Both the position numbers and the translations under genes were made by a program. The notes under the pieces were generated by a model. That model saw only the letters and a list, made by a program, of their open reading frames with translations. It searched no databases and was not told the origin of the DNA. Shown in pieces: positions 45,526 through 54,453 of a stretch of 64,000 nucleotides of DNA (its first letter is position 1; the number at the start of each line of letters is the position of its first letter). The stretch spans positions 1 through 64,000 of the forward strand of contig NZ_FTNL01000022.1 of assembly GCF_900156395.1 (NCBI RefSeq), written 5' to 3'. The stretch is from Fluoribacter gormanii (GTDB lineage Bacteria; Pseudomonadota; Gammaproteobacteria; Legionellales; Legionellaceae).

Positions 45526-46686
45526 TTATGTCTCATAAATTGTTGTAATTGTCATGGTTTGGTTATGTAATTCACAATTCCCCACAGAAAAAGGAGATAA
45601 TTCCCCATACGAATAAAAACCCACTTGAGTTGAGCCTTTTGGCAAAGCGGACATAGTGGACTCAATTTCTTCTTCTGTTCGTTCGCCCAAAAGCAGTCTC
45701 CTGCCCACACAACTGATATCAATGGCCAAAACAGGCCCTAATTTTTCGAGTTTATCATTGAGCATCAATTTATTTGCGAGCAGACCTGCTTCATGAGCAC
45801 TTTCAATTAATCGATCAAAATTTGCTCTCATTAATTGCGCATGCCATCCCATTGGAATATCACCTGCGAATGTCAGGGATTGTTCTTTCTCATTAATTGC
45901 AAGGATGGTACGAACCAATTGGGTTTCATCATGTATCTGAGGATTATTAATAGCCAATGGATAAAGTAATCCTGAAGAAGGTAATTCAGCGGCTTTTTCA
46001 CCTAAATACTCTTTATAAAGTTGTAAAGCTGGTTGATAATCAAGTTCATATAATACATTAGATTCCGAGCGGGTAATTCGACGAACCGGACCAAAAATAT
46101 CCCATCCTCCCATAGAAGCATGACCGATATGAATATCAGAACCATAAAAACCTACCGCAACCGCATAATGATCGAGAACTTTATTATTTAAAATGGTCCA
46201 TGTTTTTTCGAAGTGACTGCCATCACCTGCTAAACCACCAGTTATAATGATATTGTGGTTTCCTTTGACTTTATTTAATCCTTGCACTAATTCCGAACCA
46301 TTTAAATTAAGTCCATCGGATAAAATAAAAATGCTGCGCAGATCATCTGCCTTTAATTGTTCGGCAATTAGCTTGCCAGCATTCTCAGAGTCTTTACTGT
46401 TATTTACCTCTGCCTTTGCAATTTTTAATGTTGTTTTCGCAAATTTGATTACGGCAACTGTAATACTATGGTCAAAAAGATAATTGCCAAAAATTTCTCC
46501 CGCAGTGGAGCAACCGATGATGTTTGATTTGGAATAAAAGTTAGCCAATTGCATTATTGGATCTTGAAAATCCATGAACTCTGGTGCTGCAAAAATAAGA
46601 ATTAATGTATTCTCTGAGTCAAGATTTGGAAATTCTTTCAGATTCCAACCTTTATTCTTAACGAATTGAAAGGCCTTTATTTCCAT
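45526..46686 (-). CDS. nosP: NosP, FIST-domain heme nitric oxide sensor
   Basis: A 386-residue cytosolic protein with FIST N (about 25-215) and FIST C (220-370) domains. IIGCSTAGEIFG and GGLAGDG are the FIST N signatures, and LPSSGLLYPLAI marks FIST C. In Legionella the FIST protein next to nahK and narR has been shown to bind heme and NO and to modulate the kinase; the heme ligand cannot be fixed from sequence. AGGAG precedes the ATG. It is the first gene of the nosP-nahK-narR operon. The module couples NO to c-di-GMP and probably to biofilm behaviour. Confidence 0.85.
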   Translation of the reverse strand: MEIKAFQFVKNKGWNLKEFPNLDSENTLILIFAAPEFMDFQDPIMQLANFYSKSNIIGCSTAGEIFGNYLFDHSITVAVIKFAKTTLKIAKAEVNNSKDSENAGKLIAEQLKADDLRSIFILSDGLNLNGSELVQGLNKVKGNHNIIITGGLAGDGSHFEKTWTILNNKVLDHYAVAVGFYGSDIHIGHASMGGWDIFGPVRRITRSESNVLYELDYQPALQLYKEYLGEKAAELPSSGLLYPLAINNPQIHDETQLVRTILAINEKEQSLTFAGDIPMGWHAQLMRANFDRLIESAHEAGLLANKLMLNDKLEKLGPVLAIDISCVGRRLLLGERTEEEIESTMSALPKGSTQVGFYSYGELSPFSVGNCELHNQTMTITTIYET

Positions 46687-46831
46687 ATATCACTCCTGTG
46701 TCGCTCATTTAATCTTGATACTGAAAAAAATGTTTTTTATTAGTATAGTGTTAATTTGGGGTATTTACTTGAGCAATTGATTTATTTTGTGCCGTCAAAA
46801 TCAAGGCTAATCTTCTTTAATCTAGATTTTT

Positions 46832-46860
46832 TTGCTACCCAAACGAAAATTCGTTATGAT
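46832..46860 (+). promoter_or_regulatory. Putative sigma-70 promoter for the efflux operon
   Basis: TTGCTA (46832-46837) and TATGAT (46855-46860) are spaced by 17 bases, 35 bases before the ATG of the adaptor gene. The -10 matches the consensus in five of six positions, the -35 in four of six. Confidence 0.45.
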
Positions 46861-46895
46861 AAATTTCAATATTTTGCTTAAGGGACGTAGTTTTT

Positions 46896-48131
46896 ATGGA
46901 AGGAGAAAAATCACCTGTCAAGAATAAAAAAATGGTGATTCCTGAGCATTGGCGAAAACATTTCCCAGCAGAAAATTCGTTAGGCGTACTCATCATTTTA
47001 GTTACTCTAGTAGCTGTATTGTGGTTCTATATCTCGAGTAAAAAAACGCAAAGTGTCAGCCCTAAACCTGTCCCGGTTGTTGCGGGGATTTCTACAACTC
47101 GTGATGTTCCTATTTATGTTGCGGCACTGGGCACAGTAACGCCGGTTTATACCGTTACAGTACAAACCCAAATAAATGGTTTGTTAATGAATGTCTTATT
47201 CAAGGAAGGTCAATTGGTTAAAAAAGGTCAGTTACTGGCTGAAATTGATAAGCGTCCTTATGAAGCATTACTTACTCAGTATGAAGGGGATCTAAAACGA
47301 GATTCAGCGCTGTTAGCGAATGCAAAAATTGACTTAAAACGATATCAAAAGCTATGGAAAGAAGACTCCATTTCCCAACAAACCTTAGCAACGCAGCAAT
47401 CACTTGTAGAACAATATGAAGGTAATGTTAAAGCGGATCTGGGTCTCATTCAGAGTACTAAAGTCAATCTTATTTATTGTAATATTATTTCTCCTATTGA
47501 TGGACGAATCGGTTTGCGTTTGGTAGATCCAGGAAATTTTGTGCAAACCTCAAATACCCAAGGTATTGCAGTGATTACTACCCATGATCCCGTTACTGTA
47601 ATTTTCCCTGTAGCAGAAGATTATGTACCGCTTATTGCACCGCAAGCCTATTCCGGCAAAGAGATGCAAGTGAATGTTTATGATCGACAACAAAACCATT
47701 TACTTGCAACAGGAACATTAATTGCTTTGGATAACCAAATTAGTACTACTACAGGAACCGTAAAACTCAGAGCGATCTTTAATAATAAAAAGAACAAATT
47801 GTTCCCCAATCAATTTGTGAATGTGAAGATATTAGTTGAAACATTGCACCAGGCGACGGTTGTGCCAACGGCTGCGCTACAGCATACAACAACTGAAGAC
47901 TTTATTTATGTTATTAACGAAGATAATACAGTAAAAATCCAAACAGTAGTAATGGGACCTGCCATTGGTGATGATACCGTAATCAAAAGAGGCTTATTAC
48001 CCGGTCAAAAAGTGGTAGTAAACGGTGCTGATAAATTAATGAATGGTTCCAAAGTTCTTGTCCATAATATGCACTCAAGTGTTGCAGTCCAAAAAAGCGA
48101 AAATGGCTTAGAGGTGAACAGTCTCACATGA
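46896..48131 (+). CDS. mdtA: RND efflux periplasmic adaptor (MdtA-like)
   Basis: A 411-residue membrane-fusion protein. It has one N-terminal membrane helix (about 29-47), then the lipoyl/hairpin region (VYTVTVQTQINGLLM..., about 85-230) and the beta-barrel and membrane-proximal domains. VFFKEGQLVKKGQLLAEID-type sequence is the adaptor lipoyl signature. It links the inner-membrane pump to the outer-membrane channel. AAGGGA precedes the ATG. Its stop overlaps the start of the next gene by four bases (ATGA). No regulator gene is adjacent. Confidence 0.92.
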   Translation: MEGEKSPVKNKKMVIPEHWRKHFPAENSLGVLIILVTLVAVLWFYISSKKTQSVSPKPVPVVAGISTTRDVPIYVAALGTVTPVYTVTVQTQINGLLMNVLFKEGQLVKKGQLLAEIDKRPYEALLTQYEGDLKRDSALLANAKIDLKRYQKLWKEDSISQQTLATQQSLVEQYEGNVKADLGLIQSTKVNLIYCNIISPIDGRIGLRLVDPGNFVQTSNTQGIAVITTHDPVTVIFPVAEDYVPLIAPQAYSGKEMQVNVYDRQQNHLLATGTLIALDNQISTTTGTVKLRAIFNNKKNKLFPNQFVNVKILVETLHQATVVPTAALQHTTTEDFIYVINEDNTVKIQTVVMGPAIGDDTVIKRGLLPGQKVVVNGADKLMNGSKVLVHNMHSSVAVQKSENGLEVNSLT

Positions 48132-51100
48132 GTATTTCAGGCCCATTTATTGCAAGAGCTATAGCAACTTCGTTATTGATGTTTGCGATTTTTCTGAGTG
48201 GGGTCCTTTCATACCAGCTATTACCTGTTTCAGCGCTTCCGGACGTCGAATATCCCACGATTCAAGTATCTACATTTTATCCTGGAGCAAGTCCAGACGT
48301 AATGAGCACTACAGTTACGGCCCCACTTGAACGTCAATTTGGACAAATGCCGGGTTTGGATCAAATGACCTCAAACAGTTCAGGTGGTTCATCCATTATT
48401 ACCCTGCAATTTAATTTGGATATGAGTTTGGATGTGGCGGAGCAAGAAGTTCAACAAGCAATTAACGCGGCAAGTAATTATTTGCCAATGGATCTTCCCA
48501 ATCCTCCTGTCTACAGTAAAGTGAATCCTGCAGATGTACCTATCCTAACCCTGGCCTTGACTACAAGTACTTTACCTTTAACTCAAGTAGAAGATTATGC
48601 TGAGACACGTCTTGTTCCGAAAATCTCTCAATTATCTGGTGTTGGTTTGGTCAGTATCGGTGGTGGACATCGCCCTGCGGTACGTATTCAGGCTAATCCT
48701 AATGCATTATCTGCATATGGATTAACTATGGAAGACATACGCTCCATCGTTATGGCTTCAAATGTGAATGCTGCTAAAGGAAACTTTGATGGCCCACGCT
48801 TGGCTTATACGATCAATTCCAATGATCAGCTCTTGTCTGCTGCAGATTATCGTCCATTAATTGTTTCGTATCAGAATGGAGCTCCAGTTCGTCTATCTGA
48901 TGTAGCCCATGTCATTGATGGATCAGAAAATACGATGCAAGCTGCATGGATGGACACAGAGCCAGCGATTATTCTCAATATTCAACGTCAACCCCAAGCG
49001 AATGTGATTGAGGTTGCAGAGCGAGTTAAAAACCTGTTGAAGCAAATGGAATTGGCAATTCCTGCAGGGATGCATATCAAAGTACTTACAGATCGCACGA
49101 CCAGTATTCGTTCTTCCGTAGAAAATGTCCAGTTTGAGTTACTTTTGTCAGTAGCATTAGTCGTGATGGTGATTTTTCTATTCTTACGTAAGTTATCCGC
49201 AACAATAATTCCTAGCATTTCAGTACCATTGGCACTTGTTGGCACATTAGGTCTAATGTACTTGCTCGGGTTTAGCCTTAATAATCTTACTTTGATGGGA
49301 TTAACTGTTGCTGCGGGTTTTGTGGTTGATGATGCGATCGTCATGATTGAAAACATCATACGCTATATTGAGATGGGCGAAAAACCCTTGGATGCCGCTC
49401 ATAAAGGAGCCGCTCAAATTGGATTTACTATTGTTTCTTTGTCTATTTCTCTTATCGCGGTATTGATTCCTTTATTGTTTATGGGAGATATAGTAGGTCG
49501 ATTATTTCGTGAATTTGCTCTGACCTTAACCATAACCATTGCAATTTCAGCATTCGTTTCGTTAACGCTAACGCCTATGCTGTGTTCTCAGCTTCTTAAG
49601 TCACAAAGTGAAAGTAAAGTCACTGATTTAGAGCGTTTTCTGGAGCGTCAATTAGATTATCTTATTCAGCGATATAAAAGCTCCCTGCATTGGGTTCTTT
49701 CGCGACAATCTTTTATATTACTGATTTTCTTGATTACCGTATTAATAACCTGCATTTTATTATATCTCATTCCTAAAGGTTTTTTTCCCATTCAGGATAC
49801 TGGAATTATTCAAGGAATATCAGTAGCCTCTGAATCGGTTTCATTTAAAGAAATGGCTAATCGACAGCAAGCTTTAGTTCGTGAAGTTCTCTCTGATCCT
49901 GCCGTTGAAAATGTATCGTCATTTATAGGTATTGATGGTACAAATATAACGCTCAATAGCGGGCGTATTTTGATCAACTTAAAACCTTTAGAACAACGTC
50001 CAGGTGTTATCGAGGTTATGAATCGTTTGCAATCTAAAATCAGTCAGGTTGTTGGGGCTTCTTTATACATGCAACCGGTGCAAGATTTAACGATTGATAC
50101 ATTAACCAGTCGCACTCAATATCAATACAGTATTAGCGCCCCTGATCGGGATGACGTTACTAAATGGTCACAGCTAATGTTAGAGAAAATGCGCCAATTA
50201 TCCATTTTGAAAGACGTTAATACCGATCAACAAAATATGGGTTTGGTTACCTTTGTGGATATAGATCGCGATACAGCATACCGATTGGGTATTACTATGC
50301 AGATGATTGACAATACTTTATACGATTCGTTTGGTCAGCGGCAAATATCCATTATGTTTACGCAACGAAACCAATACCGAGTTGTATTGGAAGTATCGCC
50401 TCCATTGCAAAGAGAGTCGATTGCTTTTGACAATATTTATATAAATTCCTCCGTAATTAATTCTTCTAAAAACTCTTCAATGAGCTCTTCGGGAACAATT
50501 AATAATGGGATAAATTACTTGTCGAGTAATTCATTGACAGGCAATTCACAGGCTCTTAATTCGTCATCCGGGGTAATATCAAGCGGCTCTGTACCAATTA
50601 AAACGTTTGCTCGTTTGAAGCAGTCGCTTGGCCCCTTGGTTATCACCCATAAGGATCAATTTCCCTCTGCTACGCTTTCCTTCAATCTTGCAAATAATGC
50701 ATCCCTAGGTGATGCAGTGACTCAGATTGAATCTGTAAAAAATAGTCTTAATATGCCGTTCAATATAGAGGCTGGTTTCCAGGGAACGACAAAGAACTTT
50801 CAAAAATCACTCGCTAATGAAGTGTGGTTGGTGGTTGCTGCAGTGTTTGTTGTTTACATCATATTAGGTGTGCTTTATGAAAGTTACATACATCCGCTGA
50901 CTATTTTATCTACCTTACCGTCTGCATCAATGGGGGCTTTGCTTGCATTGTATATAACAAAAAATGAACTGAGTATCATTGCTTTGATTGCGATTATTTT
51001 ATTGATTGGCATTGTATTAAAAAATGCCATTATGATGATCGATTTTGCTCTTGAACAAGAACGTGAATACAAACTCAAACCTAAACATGCAATTTATAAA

Positions 51101-51358
51101 GCGGCTGTATTGCGTTTTAGACCTATTTTGATGACCACTATGGCTTCTATGCTTGGTGCAATTCCTTTGGCATTCAGTAATGGTATCGGTGGTGAATTAC
51201 GACGTCCATTAGGGATTGCGATTATTGGGGGGCTGATAGTGAGTCAGTTGGTGACTTTATATACGACTCCTGTTATTTATCTGACATTTGATCGTATATC
51301 ACGTAAGGTAATGAGTTATGGCAAGCGCAATCCAGGTACTGCGGAGGCTGGATTGTGA
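48128..51358 (+). CDS. mdtB: RND multidrug pump subunit (MdtB-like)
   Basis: A 1076-residue inner-membrane pump with about 12 helices and two large periplasmic loops. The proton-relay motif FVVDDAIVMIEN is in helix 4, and IPLLFMGDIVGRLFREFA follows. It matches the MdtB/MdtC branch, where two different pumps form one trimer. Unlike its partner it has a Ser/Asn-rich insertion of about 45 residues near residues 775-825 within the second periplasmic loop (see findings). Substrates of MdtABC include bile salts and novobiocin in E. coli; here unknown. Starts with ATG overlapping the mdtA stop and ends in a four-base overlap with mdtC. Confidence 0.92.
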   Translation: MSISGPFIARAIATSLLMFAIFLSGVLSYQLLPVSALPDVEYPTIQVSTFYPGASPDVMSTTVTAPLERQFGQMPGLDQMTSNSSGGSSIITLQFNLDMSLDVAEQEVQQAINAASNYLPMDLPNPPVYSKVNPADVPILTLALTTSTLPLTQVEDYAETRLVPKISQLSGVGLVSIGGGHRPAVRIQANPNALSAYGLTMEDIRSIVMASNVNAAKGNFDGPRLAYTINSNDQLLSAADYRPLIVSYQNGAPVRLSDVAHVIDGSENTMQAAWMDTEPAIILNIQRQPQANVIEVAERVKNLLKQMELAIPAGMHIKVLTDRTTSIRSSVENVQFELLLSVALVVMVIFLFLRKLSATIIPSISVPLALVGTLGLMYLLGFSLNNLTLMGLTVAAGFVVDDAIVMIENIIRYIEMGEKPLDAAHKGAAQIGFTIVSLSISLIAVLIPLLFMGDIVGRLFREFALTLTITIAISAFVSLTLTPMLCSQLLKSQSESKVTDLERFLERQLDYLIQRYKSSLHWVLSRQSFILLIFLITVLITCILLYLIPKGFFPIQDTGIIQGISVASESVSFKEMANRQQALVREVLSDPAVENVSSFIGIDGTNITLNSGRILINLKPLEQRPGVIEVMNRLQSKISQVVGASLYMQPVQDLTIDTLTSRTQYQYSISAPDRDDVTKWSQLMLEKMRQLSILKDVNTDQQNMGLVTFVDIDRDTAYRLGITMQMIDNTLYDSFGQRQISIMFTQRNQYRVVLEVSPPLQRESIAFDNIYINSSVINSSKNSSMSSSGTINNGINYLSSNSLTGNSQALNSSSGVISSGSVPIKTFARLKQSLGPLVITHKDQFPSATLSFNLANNASLGDAVTQIESVKNSLNMPFNIEAGFQGTTKNFQKSLANEVWLVVAAVFVVYIILGVLYESYIHPLTILSTLPSASMGALLALYITKNELSIIALIAIILLIGIVLKNAIMMIDFALEQEREYKLKPKHAIYKAAVLRFRPILMTTMASMLGAIPLAFSNGIGGELRRPLGIAIIGGLIVSQLVTLYTTPVIYLTFDRISRKVMSYGKRNPGTAEAGL

Positions 51359-54300
51359 ATTTAGCATCCTTATTTATTAAGAAACCTATTGCCACAATCC
51401 TGTTAGCGTTTGGATTAAGTTGTGCAGGAATTCTTGCATTTGATTTACTACCTGTAGCACCGTTGCCCCAGATTGATTTTCCAACTATTATGGTACAAGC
51501 TCAGTTACCGGGAGGTAGCCCAGAGGTTATGGCAACTTCAGTCGCAGCGCCTTTGGAACGACAGATAGGGCGAATTGCGGGTGTTACTCAACTTACTTCA
51601 TCAAGTACTTTAGGACAAGCCAGCATCACCGTACAATTTGATTTATCGCGTAATATTGATGGAGCTGCACGAGACATCCAGGCAGCAATTAATGCATCAT
51701 TAAGTCAATTGCCGACTAACTTAACTAATAATCCTACTTATCGCAAAGTAAATCCTGCTGATGCGCCTATTATGATAATTGCATTGACTTCGGATAAATA
51801 TACACCAGGACAGATGTATGATGTCGCCTCAACTATATTGCAACAAAAGATTTTGCGTATTGAAGGTGTAGGGCAGGTGGGTGTTGGTGGAGGTTCATTA
51901 CCCGCAGTTCGTGTTGAAATTAATCCTACCGCTTTAAATAAATATGGAATTGGATTAAATCAGCTTGCCACAACAATTAACAATGCCAATGTGAAAGGGG
52001 CTAAGGGGCAGTTGATACATGATGATACTGTTTCAGAAATTGGTACTAATGATCAGATGCATAAGGCAAGTGAATATGCACCACTTATTATTAGCTATTT
52101 CAATAATCAGCCTGTACGTCTTTCTGATGTAGCTCATGTATTTGATTCAGTTGCTGACGTTCATACCGCCGGTTTGGCAAACGGGAAACCCGCTGTGCTT
52201 TTGGTTTTATTTAAGCAGCCCGGGGCCAATGTCATAAAAACAGTGGAGCATGTAAAACAAATCCTACCCCAACTTGAAACTTCTATATCCAAGGATATTA
52301 AATTAAATATTTTGCTGGATAGAACAACTTCAATTCGTACGTCATTACATGATGTGGAGCTTACTCTGCTTATCGCCATGTTTTTGGTAATTTTGGTTAC
52401 TTATCTTTTTCTTGGAAGTTTTAGGGCGATGATGATTCCGGGCATTGCCGTTCCACTATCTTTGCTTGGGACTTTTGCGGTAATGAAATTATTAAATTAC
52501 AGCCTGGATAATTTATCGCTTATGGCTTTAACCATTTCTACGGGATTTGTGGTGGATGATGCAGTTGTTGTATTGGAGAATATTTCTCGTCATATTGCTA
52601 TGGGGAAAAAACCACTGCAGGCTGCTTTTGATGGATCAAAAGAAATAGGTTTTACGGTGGTATCGATTAGCATTTCATTAATCGCGGTATTTATTCCTAT
52701 TTTTCTTATGAATGGCATTGTAGGACGTCTATTTCGAGAATTTGTGGTGACACTTTCTTTAGCAATTCTGATTTCACTTGTTGTCTCCCTAACACTGACA
52801 CCAATGATGTGTTCTCAAATGCTGCATGAGAATGAAGGAGAAAAAAGCAATTTTTTTATGCGGTTTATGGAAAAAGTACGTTTGCGATATGCAAAAGGCT
52901 TGCATTGGGCATTGTTTCACCCACGGGTCATGTTAATTCTTACCTTTGCAACTGTGTTACTTACTACAAGTTTATTTGTGGTTATACCTAGAGGATTTTT
53001 TCCTCTACAGAATACGGATCGGATTGCCGGTTCGTTACGGGCAGATCAAAATATTTCGTTTCAAGCGATGAAAAAAAAATTAATTCAATTTGTTTCGGAA
53101 ATTCGCAACGATCCAGCTGTTGCTAATGTAGGAGCGTTTATTGGCAGTGGCCCGGGCAATAATACAGCCAATACAGGCTCTATGTTCATTACGTTGAAGC
53201 CTAGTCAAAATAATAGTCCAACAACCCCTCAGGTTATAGAAAGATTGCGTAGTAAATTATCTTTAATAACTGGTGCTACTTTGTATATGCAGGCAGCTCA
53301 AGATCTAACCATAGGTGGTCGACAAACGGCAGCTCAATTTCAATATACGATAACTTCTGATAATTTAAATGATCTCGCTACCTGGACGCCACGAATTATG
53401 GAGCAATTGTCAAAGATTCATGGTATTACCGATTTAAATAATGACCAGCTCAATCATGGTTTGCAAACTTATGTGAATGTTGATCATGACACTGCAATGC
53501 GTTTTGGGATTACTCCAGAACAGATTGACCAAGTGTTATACCATGCTTTTGGCCAAAGTCAGATCTCGGTTATGTATATGCCTATGAATCAATATTATGT
53601 AGTCATGAATGTTGCTCAGAAATATTGGCAATATCCTGCTGTGCTGGATGAAATTTACGTCAAATCTTCATTAGGTGATGAAGTGCCTTTATCTGCGTTT
53701 GCCAGTTTTAAGACGGGTTCTACCTTATTATCAGTAAATCATCTAGGTCAGGCTCCTGCGGCAACTTTTTCATTTAATTTGATCCCTGGAGTATCGCTGG
53801 GTGGTGTAGTGAAACAAATTACTTCTGCAATTAAAAAAATGAATTTACCACCAACCATGCGAGGTACGTTTCAGGGAACAGCACAAGCGTTTCAAGAATC
53901 ATTTGCAAATGAAAAATATTTGATAATTACTGCTATTTTAGCAGTTTATATTGTACTGGGAATGCTTTATGAAAGCTTGATTCATCCAATAACTATTTTG
54001 TCTACTTTACCATCGGCTGGAGTCGGCGCATTATTGGCATTATTGTTGTTTAAGGCAGATTTGAGCATCATCGCTTTGATTGGAATGATTCTTCTGATTG
54101 GTATTGTGAAAAAAAATGCCATTATGATGATTGATTTTGCCTTAGAAGCCGAGCGATTAGAAAATAAATCGCCACGTGAAGCAATTTATGAAGCCGCATT
54201 ATTACGCTTTCGCCCAATAATGATGACTACAATGGCCGCTATACTAGGTGCCATGCCTTTGGTTATTGGTTTTGGAGTGGGTTCAGAACTGCGTCGCCCA

Positions 54301-54453
54301 TTAGGTATTACTATTGTTGGTGGGTTGATTATGAGTCAATTATTAACACTATACACAACACCAGTGATTTATTTGGCAATGGACAATGCTGGAATACGTT
54401 TCCGCAATTTTATGAAACGATTTAAGTTACGAGGTGCCTATGGCCACTCATAA
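51355..54453 (+). CDS. mdtC: RND multidrug pump subunit (MdtC-like)
   Basis: A 1032-residue inner-membrane pump, paralogous to the previous gene and of normal family length. The start MNLASLFIKKPIATILL and the relay motif FVVDDAVVVLENI in helix 4 are typical. With MdtB it should form a mixed trimer that drives drug/proton antiport across the envelope together with the adaptor and the NodT channel. It starts with GTG, overlapping the mdtB stop (GTGA), and its last 14 bases overlap the NodT gene, so the four genes are tightly coupled. Confidence 0.93.
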   Translation: MNLASLFIKKPIATILLAFGLSCAGILAFDLLPVAPLPQIDFPTIMVQAQLPGGSPEVMATSVAAPLERQIGRIAGVTQLTSSSTLGQASITVQFDLSRNIDGAARDIQAAINASLSQLPTNLTNNPTYRKVNPADAPIMIIALTSDKYTPGQMYDVASTILQQKILRIEGVGQVGVGGGSLPAVRVEINPTALNKYGIGLNQLATTINNANVKGAKGQLIHDDTVSEIGTNDQMHKASEYAPLIISYFNNQPVRLSDVAHVFDSVADVHTAGLANGKPAVLLVLFKQPGANVIKTVEHVKQILPQLETSISKDIKLNILLDRTTSIRTSLHDVELTLLIAMFLVILVTYLFLGSFRAMMIPGIAVPLSLLGTFAVMKLLNYSLDNLSLMALTISTGFVVDDAVVVLENISRHIAMGKKPLQAAFDGSKEIGFTVVSISISLIAVFIPIFLMNGIVGRLFREFVVTLSLAILISLVVSLTLTPMMCSQMLHENEGEKSNFFMRFMEKVRLRYAKGLHWALFHPRVMLILTFATVLLTTSLFVVIPRGFFPLQNTDRIAGSLRADQNISFQAMKKKLIQFVSEIRNDPAVANVGAFIGSGPGNNTANTGSMFITLKPSQNNSPTTPQVIERLRSKLSLITGATLYMQAAQDLTIGGRQTAAQFQYTITSDNLNDLATWTPRIMEQLSKIHGITDLNNDQLNHGLQTYVNVDHDTAMRFGITPEQIDQVLYHAFGQSQISVMYMPMNQYYVVMNVAQKYWQYPAVLDEIYVKSSLGDEVPLSAFASFKTGSTLLSVNHLGQAPAATFSFNLIPGVSLGGVVKQITSAIKKMNLPPTMRGTFQGTAQAFQESFANEKYLIITAILAVYIVLGMLYESLIHPITILSTLPSAGVGALLALLLFKADLSIIALIGMILLIGIVKKNAIMMIDFALEAERLENKSPREAIYEAALLRFRPIMMTTMAAILGAMPLVIGFGVGSELRRPLGITIVGGLIMSQLLTLYTTPVIYLAMDNAGIRFRNFMKRFKLRGAYGHS

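Noticed and set aside
48988-49359. 123-codon minus-strand ORF in mdtB
   Set aside because: Complement of membrane-helix codons of a clear RND pump; no support.
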